Below, piece after piece: positions 7,395 to 15,746 of a DNA stretch of 64,000 nt (within the stretch, counting starts at the first letter, position 1; each line of letters starts with the position of its first letter). The notes below the pieces were generated by a model. It was given only the letters and a program-made list of their open reading frames with translations. It was not told the DNA's origin and searched no databases. The DNA is from Undibacterium parvum. Its GTDB lineage: Bacteria > Pseudomonadota > Gammaproteobacteria > Burkholderiales > Burkholderiaceae_D. Position numbers and translations under genes: made by a program. The DNA is taken from the NCBI RefSeq assembly GCF_003955735.1, contig NZ_CP034464.1, positions 992,001 through 1,056,000 on the forward strand, given 5' to 3'.

Positions 7395-9827
7395 TTAGAA
7401 ATCCATGCCTGCGTTGAAGCCGAAGGTACGTGGCGCCAGGAATTGCGATTGCCAAACCTGAGTACCATTGCCATTCGAGAAGCCATTTTGCGCACTGGTC
7501 TTAATCGCGTTATCGCTGACATTACGTACAAAGGCGTCGATATAAAATCTGCCCGCCGCATAGCGCAGCCCCAGATCGGTACGGGCATAAGCTTCTTGTT
7601 TATCGGGAGCGCCGAAATGATCGCTAAACACGCTCAAGCCACTTTCAGATTCGTAATGCACGCTGATGCGCGGTGTGATGGTCGCATCGCCCATGTGGAA
7701 TACATGTTGATACTGAAACTGCGCTTGTATTTTCGGTACATGCGGCATGGTGAAACCGGTCACATCGACACAGGTGCTGATAGTCGGATCGGCGACGCAT
7801 TTTGGTAAGGCGTAATCGTTAGAGCCACCGATCAATTTACCCAGCGTTGCCTTAGGCGTGTATGCCAGCGACATTTGTATCTTGTCGTCCTTAGTCAGCT
7901 TGGCGGCGATCTCGGTTTCGAAACCGGCAATCTTGGCACCTTCGGCATTATTCGTTGCCAGAGTATGCGAGCCATCAGGATTGGTCACAGGTGCACTGAA
8001 CTGGAAATCCTTGAAGTCTTCGTAGAAGAATGCATTATTAATTTTAACTGTGCCACCAAACAAAGTGTGCTTACTACCGATTTCATAGTTAGTCAGCGTT
8101 TCTGCGCCGTAGGTTCTGCCGCCATCTTGCAGCCCACCCGACTTGTAACCGGTCGAGTAGCTGGCATACATCATATTGTCTTTATTTAAGTCGTAACTAA
8201 TGCGCGCCAGACCAGTTACTTTGTCACCGGTGTAAGTACCATCGTTAGAAGGCTTACTTGGGCTATAGCCCTGACCCGGTTTAGTCGGATCGATGTGAGC
8301 ATTGAGCGGGGTCTGCGGCACGCTGGCGTCATAGTTCCAGGTGTAGCCGTTACCACCGACATTGGTGCGGGTGTCTTTGGTGTAACGCAAGCCACCGGTA
8401 AAATGCAGGCTTTCTGTCGCGTTCCAGGTAGCCTGGCCAAATGCGGCTGAGGATTCTACGGTTTCTTTAGGTTGAATGAAACTCCCTTGCCAGCCGACGC
8501 TACCTTGCTGGGTACCATTCATGATAGGGATATCAAAACGGATGTCATTGGTCTCGGCCGCATAGTACAAACCAAGCAACCAGTCTACGTCGCGCTTACC
8601 TGTCGATTGCAATTCCAGCTCATGGCTGTAGTTGACATAGTTAGACGAAACCGTATTGTTTTCCTGATGCACACCACCCGTGGTGAAACTAGTCGGTACC
8701 GCTGCACCACCATCCTGGTCATAACGGGATGAACCGCTAAATTTTGAGTAACCGGCGATGTACGCCATAGCCATACCGTCATTGATGGCGAAATCTAAAC
8801 GGCTGCGTAGCGCATCCGAATTACGCTCAACCGCGGGCGCGGTATCGATCAAAGCCGACCATAATTTTTGACCATCGCGCGGTGTTTGCATCAGATTCAT
8901 ACCCGGCGTGCCACGGTCTGTGTACTTTTCGTAAGACAGATTCCAGTTAATTGCCGCAGTCGGTTTCCACAACATGCTAATACGGGCCGCACTCTGATCT
9001 TGCGCGCCATACTTAGGGCCATTGGCAACGAAGAGATTCGGGTTCATGGTCTGAAAACCGACCAGGCTCCCTTTGTTGGATGCCGCATACGCTGCTTGCT
9101 GACTGGCGATAGAAATACTTGGCAATGTTTGATAATCAACATAGCCATCGTGCTTTTCATTGATATACGCAAAACGCAAAGCCATGGTGTCGCTGACAGG
9201 CACATTGAAGGCGCCGCGCACACCGAGGCGGTTATAGTTACCCATACCACCTTCAATATTGCCGGAAGTTTCACCTATGATAGGTTTTGCGGTCTGCATG
9301 TTCACGGCACCAACCGTGGCGTTACGACCCCACAGCGTACCTTGTGGTCCGCGTAAGACTTCTATGCCTTCCAGATCAAACAGCAGGGAAGTTGCGCCTT
9401 CCGGACGTGGTGAATAAATACCATTGATAAAAGTGGCGACTTCAGGATCGGCGTATTCGGTCTTGGCGCTATCGTTACCGACACCGCGCATGGTCATGGT
9501 GATGACGCCATGATCACCCTGCGCCGTAGCGGAAAAACCCGGCACCAGATTCACTACGTCTTGTATCGTCTGTACATGCGCGTCATCGAGTGCTGCGGCA
9601 TTGAGCGCGGTAATGGCGACCGGAGTTCTTTGCAGGGACGTGGCACGCTTAGTACCTGTGACGATCACTTCGGCGATAGCCGTGGATTCACCGGCTGCTT
9701 TTACCTGCGCTGGGGCTGGCGACTGTTCTTGCGCATGCGCCGTGTGGATGCTGGCGATCAAAGTAAGGATAGCCAATTGAATAGGGGAGCCCAACATCTT
9801 ACTGGGCTGCGTTGTGCGAACGTTCAT
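7395..9827 (-). CDS. TonB-dependent outer-membrane receptor (carbohydrate uptake)
   Basis: An 810-residue outer-membrane receptor. A signal peptide ends at about HTAHA-QEQ; the plug domain follows, with AEVIVTGTKRATSLQRTP as the plug start and MRGVGNDSAKTEYADPEVATF and GPQGTLWGRNATVGAVN as family motifs. The remainder is the 22-strand barrel ending in an aromatic residue (GMDF). Its promoter region holds two LacI-type operators and is shared with the divergent halogenase-like gene. The context (LacI, GH1, MFS) indicates import of an oligosaccharide or aryl glucoside, as in carbohydrate TonB systems of Caulobacter and Xanthomonas, rather than siderophore uptake. A terminator follows at 7252-7281. 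Confidence 0.93.
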   Translation of the reverse strand: MNVRTTQPSKMLGSPIQLAILTLIASIHTAHAQEQSPAPAQVKAAGESTAIAEVIVTGTKRATSLQRTPVAITALNAAALDDAHVQTIQDVVNLVPGFSATAQGDHGVITMTMRGVGNDSAKTEYADPEVATFINGIYSPRPEGATSLLFDLEGIEVLRGPQGTLWGRNATVGAVNMQTAKPIIGETSGNIEGGMGNYNRLGVRGAFNVPVSDTMALRFAYINEKHDGYVDYQTLPSISIASQQAAYAASNKGSLVGFQTMNPNLFVANGPKYGAQDQSAARISMLWKPTAAINWNLSYEKYTDRGTPGMNLMQTPRDGQKLWSALIDTAPAVERNSDALRSRLDFAINDGMAMAYIAGYSKFSGSSRYDQDGGAAVPTSFTTGGVHQENNTVSSNYVNYSHELELQSTGKRDVDWLLGLYYAAETNDIRFDIPIMNGTQQGSVGWQGSFIQPKETVESSAAFGQATWNATESLHFTGGLRYTKDTRTNVGGNGYTWNYDASVPQTPLNAHIDPTKPGQGYSPSKPSNDGTYTGDKVTGLARISYDLNKDNMMYASYSTGYKSGGLQDGGRTYGAETLTNYEIGSKHTLFGGTVKINNAFFYEDFKDFQFSAPVTNPDGSHTLATNNAEGAKIAGFETEIAAKLTKDDKIQMSLAYTPKATLGKLIGGSNDYALPKCVADPTISTCVDVTGFTMPHVPKIQAQFQYQHVFHMGDATITPRISVHYESESGLSVFSDHFGAPDKQEAYARTDLGLRYAAGRFYIDAFVRNVSDNAIKTSAQNGFSNGNGTQVWQSQFLAPRTFGFNAGMDF

Positions 9828-9884
9828 ACGTCTCCTGTCTCGTTAATTTCATTGCCGGTATCCCAGCTTTGTTTATATTATATT

Positions 9885-9919
9885 TGAAAACGATTTCAAT
9901 TATCTTGAAACCGATTTCA
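9885..9919. promoter_or_regulatory. Tandem LacI-type operators O4 and O5 in the TonB-halogenase divergent promoter
   Basis: O4 TGAAAACGATTTCA (9885-9898, identical to O3) and O5 TGAAACCGATTTCA (9906-9919, identical to O6) start 21 bp apart, two helical turns, so both face the same side of the DNA. They lie about 60-90 bp upstream of the TonB-receptor start. Confidence 0.75.
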
Positions 9920-10028
9920 TAATAGGGGCAAATCAGCTTGTGTGCAAATTTAAAACGCGCAATTTTCATAATTTTTGGCGTATTATTGACTCTTGTTGCG
10001 ATTTCACCACTCAAAATTTCGACAAACC

Positions 10029-10061
10029 ATGATTAAAAAACTAAAAATGAGAGCAAAATGA
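10029..10061 (+). CDS. Possible 10-codon upstream ORF overlapping the halogenase start
   Basis: ATG at 10029 opens MIKKLKMRAK and stops at the TGA 10059-10061, which overlaps the ATG of the next gene (ATGA). This arrangement would allow translational coupling. No clear ribosome site precedes it, so it may be chance. Confidence 0.2.
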   Translation: MIKKLKMRAK

Positions 10062-11644
10062 AACCGATTTCAAGCATCTTGATTGTAGGAGGTGGTACTG
10101 CCGGCTGGCTTACGGCCGCCTTTCTGGCCAAATCCTTAGGGGTGGCGTCGAGTAAAACGCTAAGCATCAGCGTGGTAGAGTCGCCCGAGATCGGCATTAT
10201 TGGCGTCGGCGAAGGCAGCTTCCCTTCGATACGCGGCACACTGGCAGCCATAGGCATAGACGAAGCGCGCTTTGTCAAAGAATGCAATGCCAGCTTTAAA
10301 CAAGGGATTAAGTTTGTCGACTGGGTACGCCCCAAAGGCAGCGCTGGCATTGATCATTACTTCCATCCATTTAGCCAGCCCAGTCAGCGCCAGGGTGGAC
10401 CAGAATTGCTGCCTTACTGGTTACTAGGTGCTGCGGGCAATCACACGCCCTTTGCGCAAGCGGCCACCATGCAAAAACGCATCGCCGATGCCTCACACGC
10501 ACCGAAACGCAACGAAGACGGCGACTTTCTGGGGCCAATGAATTACGCCTACCATTTCGACGCCAGCCTGTTTGCCAAACTACTGGAAACCCACGCGAAA
10601 TCTCTCGGTGTGCAGCATATTTCAGCCACCATAGAGCAAGTTCAACTGGCGGAGGATGGTGCGATTGCTGCCGTCATCACGCATACAACAGAGCGCCTCA
10701 CGGCCGACCTGTACGTAGACTGCAGCGGCTTTCGGGCGCGCCTGATCGGCCAGGCCTTGGGCTCAGCGTTTACCGCAGTGGACGAGGTTCTGTTTGTTGA
10801 TCGCGCGCTGGCAGTGCAAGTGCCTTACCCAGCCAGCGATACCCCCATATCCTCGTACACCATCGCTACCGCACAAGAAGCTGGCTGGATCTGGGATATA
10901 GGCTTGCAACAGCGGCGCGGCGTCGGCCATGTGTACTCCAGCCGCCACACTGATGACGTCCGGGCTGAGCAGGTATTGCGAGATTATTTACGTGACCATC
11001 TTGGCCCTGACAATGCGCAGTTAACGCCACGCATGCTCAAGCTAAAGGTCGGTTATCGCGAAGTCCACTGGATAAAAAACTGCGTGGCGATCGGCCTGTC
11101 AGGCGGTTTTCTGGAACCGCTGGAAGCCTCCGGCATCGGCCTGATAGAAACGGCCGTGTATTTGCTAAGTTACTTGTTTCCGCACGATGGCAACACCGCT
11201 CCGGTGGCCAAACTATTCAATAGCATGATGAAGGACAGGTATGAACGGATAGTCGATTTCGTCAAGATGCACTATTGCATTAGTCAGCGCAAGGACAGCC
11301 AATTTTGGCTAGACAATACAGAGTCACGCAGCATCCCAGAGAGCTTGCAAGAGAAACTGGCGATGTGGCGCTGCCGTCCGCCGCATAGACTGGACTTCAT
11401 CACCGATCTGGAAATGTATCCGCCGTCTAGCTGGCAATATGTGCTGTACGGGATGGAATTTAAGACGGCACTGCATGCCAACGCGCTCGCCTATCCACGT
11501 ATGGAAGAGGCGCGCCAGGAGTTTCAGATGATAGAGCAGATGGCGCGACGCGCATTGGATAATCTGCCCACACACCGCGCCCTGATAGCGCAATTTTGCG
11601 CCCGCTATCAACAACAATTACTAGGCAAACAAGCTGAAGCATAA
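10058..11644 (+). CDS. Tryptophan halogenase-like flavoprotein of the sugar locus
   Basis: A 528-residue member of the flavin-dependent tryptophan halogenase family (Pfam Trp_halogenase). The FAD-binding loop is IVGGGTAGW at residues 9-17. The lysine equivalent to the catalytic Lys of PrnA/RebH is retained in ASFKQGIKFVDW (Lys81 by count), and the WxWxI motif is present as GWIWDIGL, with Gly replacing the usual final Pro. Proteins of this family occur beside TonB receptors, MFS permeases and glycosidases in carbohydrate loci of proteobacteria, where their reaction is not established. There is no NRPS, PKS or flavin reductase gene nearby, so halogenation of an amino acid is doubtful. The operator O6 overlaps its first codons. 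It forms an apparent unit with the following MFS gene, which has its own operator. Confidence 0.88.
   Translation: MKPISSILIVGGGTAGWLTAAFLAKSLGVASSKTLSISVVESPEIGIIGVGEGSFPSIRGTLAAIGIDEARFVKECNASFKQGIKFVDWVRPKGSAGIDHYFHPFSQPSQRQGGPELLPYWLLGAAGNHTPFAQAATMQKRIADASHAPKRNEDGDFLGPMNYAYHFDASLFAKLLETHAKSLGVQHISATIEQVQLAEDGAIAAVITHTTERLTADLYVDCSGFRARLIGQALGSAFTAVDEVLFVDRALAVQVPYPASDTPISSYTIATAQEAGWIWDIGLQQRRGVGHVYSSRHTDDVRAEQVLRDYLRDHLGPDNAQLTPRMLKLKVGYREVHWIKNCVAIGLSGGFLEPLEASGIGLIETAVYLLSYLFPHDGNTAPVAKLFNSMMKDRYERIVDFVKMHYCISQRKDSQFWLDNTESRSIPESLQEKLAMWRCRPPHRLDFITDLEMYPPSSWQYVLYGMEFKTALHANALAYPRMEEARQEFQMIEQMARRALDNLPTHRALIAQFCARYQQQLLGKQAEA
10059..10072. promoter_or_regulatory. LacI-type operator O6 embedded in the first codons of the halogenase-like gene
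   Basis: TGAAACCGATTTCA begins at the second base of the ATG and encodes residues Lys-Pro-Ile-Ser. It is identical to O5, 153 bp away. A repressor bound here would block elongation or form a loop with O4/O5. A weak TTGACT at 9986-9991 may be the -35 of the gene. Confidence 0.6.
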
Positions 11645-11703
11645 GGCAACATACGCGCAAAAAAAGAATGATGGGGCGCCTTTGTTCATGCTATTCTGTT
11701 TTA

Positions 11704-11717
11704 TGAAAACCTTTTCA
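11704..11717. promoter_or_regulatory. LacI-type operator O7 (MFS gene)
   Basis: TGAAAACCTTTTCA, identical to O1, in the 273-base gap before the MFS gene. Two further half-sites (GTTTTCA, ATTTTCA) follow at 11720-11740, suggesting a cluster of weaker binding sites. Confidence 0.68.
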
Positions 11718-11917
11718 AGCGTTTTCAAAAGTATTTTCAAGAACACTTTCGTAGCCAGTTTTAGACCGGGATATAGAGCACCGCAGAGCGCTCATACTGA
11801 TGTTTTACCTATATTTGTAGCAAAGACTACGAATTAAAATTTGAGCAGACCTGAGCCGCCTAGCTTTCGCGAACGGCAGATCTCGCTCAAGTGATCAAGC
11901 TAAAAAAGAAAGCTGAC

Positions 11918-13252
11918 ATGCAAGAGACAAGCAAAAAAATATCCCCCTTATTCTGGGTGCCGACCGGCTATTTCACCATGGCCTTAACTTATATGACGCT
12001 CACCAGTGTCACCGCCATCATGTTCAAGAATATGGGCATGGACAATGGCAAGGCGGCCGAATACGCCAGCTACCTGATACTCGCCTACACCATCAAGCCC
12101 TTGTTCGCGCCCTTTGTAGAGATGTACAAAACCAAGAAATTTTTCGTGATCTGCGCGCAAGTGCTGGTCGGGCTGGGCTTTTTCGGGGTTGCCTTGGCGA
12201 TGTCATTGCCAAATTACATGCCGGTACTGATGCTGCTGTTTTGGGGACTGTCGTTTCTGGGCGCAACCCAGGACATCGCCTCCGACGGTGTGTACGTCAC
12301 CTCGCTCGATAGCAAAACACAATCACTGTATTGCGGCATTCAGGGCTTGAGCTGGAACATCGGCCCGATTATCGCCTCCGGTGGCCTGGTCTACCTGAGC
12401 GGCAAGCTGCACTCAGAAGTTTTCCACCATGATCCCCAAGTATTCGGGCCAGAATGGGTAGATGCCTGGCGTATCGTGTTTTTTATTGTGGCAGCGGTCA
12501 CGGTATTGATGGCGTTCTGGCATATGCGCGTGATGCCCGATGGAGCAAAAGCTGAAAATACCCCGACCAGCGCCAGCGCGGTCTGGTACATCATGTCCGA
12601 TTCGTTTAAGACGTTTTTTCAAAAGCGCGATGTCTGGCTGATGATCGCGTTCGCCTTTCTGTTTCGCCTCAGCATAGGCTTTCTGGAAAAAATCGGCCCC
12701 TTCTTCATGGTTGATCCGGTCGCCAAAGGTGGCCTCGGTTTATCCAATGAATTGCTGGGCATTATTTACGGCACGTATGGCTTGATCGCGGTGCTGGCGG
12801 GTTCACTCTTGGGCGGCGTATTTCTGGCGCGGCGCGGCTTGCAGCCTTCGCTGTTTCTGCTGTGCTGCGCAGTGAATCTGCCCAACATCACGTTTCTGCT
12901 ACTCAGCATCTACCAGCCGAGCAACTTACTCGTCATCACCGCCGGGGTCGCGATAGAGAAATTTTTCTTCGGCTTTGGCGGAGTCGGCTTTATGATTTAT
13001 CTGATGCAGCAACTGGCACCGGGCAAATACACCACCACCCACTACGCCTTCGGCACCGGCTTGATGGGTCTTTGCATGATGCTCACCGGCGTCATCAGCG
13101 GCCATTTGCAGCAACTACTGGGCTACACCAGCTACTTCGTGTTTGTGATGCTGGCCACCATCCCGTCTTTCCTGGTGTGCTGGTTTGCGCCCTTTCATCA
13201 CAAGGAAGAGCCAGCCGCGCCAGAAGTTTTAGTAGACGCTGCAACGGCCTAA
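11918..13252 (+). CDS. MFS permease, AmpG-like, of the sugar locus
   Basis: About 444 residues with 12 predicted membrane helices. GATQDIASDGVYV resembles the AmpG/PAT-family signature after helix 4, and FWVPTGYFTMALTYMTLTS begins helix 1. I prefer the ATG at 11918, preceded by AAGAAAG, to the in-frame GTG at 11891 that lacks a ribosome site. In carbohydrate TonB loci, permeases of this type are thought to take the sugar from periplasm to cytoplasm, where GH1 hydrolyses it. Operator O7 upstream places it in the LacI regulon. It converges with the sensor kinase gene, 17 bases away. Confidence 0.85.
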   Translation: MQETSKKISPLFWVPTGYFTMALTYMTLTSVTAIMFKNMGMDNGKAAEYASYLILAYTIKPLFAPFVEMYKTKKFFVICAQVLVGLGFFGVALAMSLPNYMPVLMLLFWGLSFLGATQDIASDGVYVTSLDSKTQSLYCGIQGLSWNIGPIIASGGLVYLSGKLHSEVFHHDPQVFGPEWVDAWRIVFFIVAAVTVLMAFWHMRVMPDGAKAENTPTSASAVWYIMSDSFKTFFQKRDVWLMIAFAFLFRLSIGFLEKIGPFFMVDPVAKGGLGLSNELLGIIYGTYGLIAVLAGSLLGGVFLARRGLQPSLFLLCCAVNLPNITFLLLSIYQPSNLLVITAGVAIEKFFFGFGGVGFMIYLMQQLAPGKYTTTHYAFGTGLMGLCMMLTGVISGHLQQLLGYTSYFVFVMLATIPSFLVCWFAPFHHKEEPAAPEVLVDAATA

Positions 13253-13269
13253 ACGCAAGCTCGACAGTA

Positions 13270-15216
13270 TCAGATCGGGGGCGTGGCGCTGACACTCTGC
13301 GCCACTTCTGGCAGGCGGATAAAGAAGCAAGCCCCCAGCCCTTCTTTTGATGCATAGCCTATGCTGCCGCCCATTTTTTCTATCATGCTTTTTGCGATAC
13401 TCAAGCCCAAGCCAGCGCCGCCTTTTTTGCGCACACCTGGCGCTTCGGCCTGACTGAATTTTTCGAATATCATTTCCTTAAAATTATCTGGTATGCCATT
13501 GCCATGATCGATCACCTCGAGTAACACCTCAGCGCCGACCCGACTCAGGCGCACCTGCACTTCCGCACCGCTGGGTGAAAACTTCACAGCATTCGACAAC
13601 AAATTTGCGATGACCTGGATGAGACGATTTTTATCAACATTTACGTAGGCCACATCCAGCGTATTCTCAAAGCGTAAGTTGATGGAAAATTGTTCCGCAT
13701 ACTGACGATTGGCCAACAGCGCCTGTTCAACGATGGTATCGATCGCGAAGTTGGCAAACTCAAATTCCATTTTCCCAGATTGGATTTTTTCCATGTCCAG
13801 CAAATCATTGATCAGGATAGTCAGGCGCTCACAATTTTGCTGCGCGATCTCCAATATAGGCCGCGCTTGCGCCGCAACATCACCCAGCACGCCGCCCAAG
13901 ACTAAACCTATCGCGCCGCGAATCGAGGTCAAAGGCGTGCGCAGTTCATGGCTCACGATACTGACAAACTCTTCCTTGATGCGCTGGGCTTTATATTCTG
14001 CCGACACATCTTCAAAGACGATGCCGACTTTTTGTCCATGCAAAGGAAAGGCCTTAATCGAATACACAGCCTCCGCCAAACGCTGATCTCCATACACGAT
14101 ACGACCGATATCATCAGCCAATTGCAGGCGTATCACCTGCGCATAGCGCTGCGGTAAATCGGACTCCAGCAAGCCAGGAAAGGCCTCGACAAAAACTTTT
14201 CCGCGCAGGATGGTAGCGCTTATTTTCAATTGCAGTTCAGCGGCAGGATTGAGATCGCTGATGCGCAAACTATGGCTATCCGCCAAATTCGGCAGCTCCA
14301 GTACCAACAAACCCAAAGGCAATGCCAGTACCAGGTTTTGATAGTTTTGCGTCAAGGCTGCGGTACGCTTAGCCACTTGTATCTCGGCATTGGCAGCGAT
14401 CAATTGATTTTCCAGCGCGCTTTGCTGCAGGCGTTGTAAGACTTGCTGCCTCACTCTCTGCGCTATGCTCACTAACAATAACAGGGCAACGGCATGAGCT
14501 AACAAGCGAAAAAAGTGCGACTGCCACCAGAAATAATTCCATAAACTAGAGTCGCTTAAAAATAAGCTAGACGCACCAAATAGACTAGTTTGCAGTCCAA
14601 ATAACAGTTCGGTCGGGATCGCGGTTTTCTGAAAACTGCGTATCAACCGGTAGGCCGCGAATAACATAAAGCTGCCGCCCAACACATTGAGCAAAACAAA
14701 TGTGTGGCTAAATTTCCCTTGTATGAGCATGACTGGCATCCAATCGGGCTTGATCAGACTAATCAAGATCAAGCCCAAGCTGAGGGCCGCAGCCCAAAGC
14801 GGCCGCGCTAGTCGCGTCTGTAAGCGTACCGGCAACAACACTAAGGCGAAGGCAATACCGGAAAACAAGGTCGCCGCGGTATGCAGCCAAACGAAGGAAG
14901 CTCCGGGCGATGACATCGCATGCGCGCCATCGAGCAGCCCCATCACGATCAAGCCGCAGGCGATCACTGAGCGATAAGCCGATGCGCTCAATTCCTGGCT
15001 ATCGAAACGCAGTAAAAAATAGGCGGTGAGTAAAGCGAAGGCAGCGCCAGCCATTTCTAGCGAAGCGTGTAAGGCCAGGTTAATCCAATTGAGATACTGA
15101 AGCGGGGTATAGCCAAGAGCAATTCCCAGAAGGATAAAGCCCAAGGCAAGCACGAAACCAAGGCTACTGGCACGCGTCAAAGACAGGGAAGCGGATTTTG
15201 ATCTTAACTGGAACAA
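13270..15216 (-). CDS. Membrane sensor histidine kinase
   Basis: About 648 residues. Eight or so hydrophobic helices form the N-terminal sensor (from LGFVLALGFILLGIALGY to about residue 250), followed by a coiled coil, a PAS-like region, then HisKA (SIVSHELRTPLTSIRG) and HATPase with N box (LLSNAVKFSPSG), G1 (DHGNGIP) and G2 (GGAGLGLSIAKSMIEKMGG). No receiver domain. I take a TTG at 15216 as start because GAGGGTGA stands upstream on the minus strand; an ATG at 15288 would add 24 residues but has no ribosome site. No response regulator is adjacent, so it is an orphan kinase. The membrane sensor resembles MASE-type integral sensors, but I cannot assign a class. Confidence 0.85.
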   Translation of the reverse strand: MFQLRSKSASLSLTRASSLGFVLALGFILLGIALGYTPLQYLNWINLALHASLEMAGAAFALLTAYFLLRFDSQELSASAYRSVIACGLIVMGLLDGAHAMSSPGASFVWLHTAATLFSGIAFALVLLPVRLQTRLARPLWAAALSLGLILISLIKPDWMPVMLIQGKFSHTFVLLNVLGGSFMLFAAYRLIRSFQKTAIPTELLFGLQTSLFGASSLFLSDSSLWNYFWWQSHFFRLLAHAVALLLLVSIAQRVRQQVLQRLQQSALENQLIAANAEIQVAKRTAALTQNYQNLVLALPLGLLVLELPNLADSHSLRISDLNPAAELQLKISATILRGKVFVEAFPGLLESDLPQRYAQVIRLQLADDIGRIVYGDQRLAEAVYSIKAFPLHGQKVGIVFEDVSAEYKAQRIKEEFVSIVSHELRTPLTSIRGAIGLVLGGVLGDVAAQARPILEIAQQNCERLTILINDLLDMEKIQSGKMEFEFANFAIDTIVEQALLANRQYAEQFSINLRFENTLDVAYVNVDKNRLIQVIANLLSNAVKFSPSGAEVQVRLSRVGAEVLLEVIDHGNGIPDNFKEMIFEKFSQAEAPGVRKKGGAGLGLSIAKSMIEKMGGSIGYASKEGLGACFFIRLPEVAQSVSATPPI

Positions 15217-15332
15217 GTTCTCACCCTCTTTATGATAAATAGTAAGGCCAGCTTTGTAGTAAAGATAGCACGAAAAAAAATCTGTCATGCAGCATTTTAG
15301 AGTGGCTTGCCACACTCAGTTAAAATAGCGGC

Positions 15333-15599
15333 ATGAGTAAAGCCCTATCCTGTCGCCCCCTTTGTGCCGCCTGCTGTATCGCGCCCTCCATCACCAGCCC
15401 TATCCCCGGCATGCCGAACGGCAAACCGGCTGGCGTGCCCTGCGTGCAACTGATGGAGGATTTACGCTGCGCCATCTTTGGCCAGCCCGAACGCCCGGCC
15501 TGCTGCTCAGGTTTACAGGCCTCGTTTGAAATGTGCGGCGAAGACCGTAGCTATGCCATCAACTGGCTCAGCGCACTAGAAATCGCCACCCGTCCGTGA
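15333..15599 (+). CDS. YkgJ-family cysteine cluster protein
   Basis: An 88-residue protein with the Cys pattern of the YkgJ/CxxCxxCC zinc- or iron-binding family: C-R-P-L-C-A-A-C-C near residue 8 and further cysteines in VPCVQL, LRCAIF, ACCSG and EMCGE. Function unknown in the family. It diverges from the sensor kinase gene and is followed by a family-C repeat. Confidence 0.85.
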   Translation: MSKALSCRPLCAACCIAPSITSPIPGMPNGKPAGVPCVQLMEDLRCAIFGQPERPACCSGLQASFEMCGEDRSYAINWLSALEIATRP

Positions 15600-15622
15600 C
15601 GCCTTGCCACTGGGCCTTATAG

Positions 15623-15700
15623 ATACCCCCACCTGTATGTTTTTATCGCCCAATAAATACGTGGGCAAACCAGGTATTTTTTAAAAAATAGGGGGAGTAT
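15623..15700 (+). repeat. Repeat family C, copy 1
   Basis: Ends ATACCCCC and GGGGGAGTAT; central hairpin GCCCA-ataaatacg-TGGGC. About 78 bp. It lies downstream of the large membrane gene and matches, in the same orientation, copy 2 on the other side of that gene. Confidence 0.85.
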
Positions 15701-15746
15701 AGCTGAGTCATGTGCTAGCAAAGAGCACCAACAGCTCCAGCTCAAG

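Noticed and set aside
8868..9356. Long plus-strand frame opposite the TonB-receptor gene
   Set aside because: Shadow of the receptor's coding sequence in another frame, without ribosome site or domain.
10058..11644. Start of a halogenated natural product cluster
   Set aside because: No NRPS, PKS, flavin reductase or tailoring genes; the gene is bracketed by sugar uptake and glycosidase genes sharing one operator.
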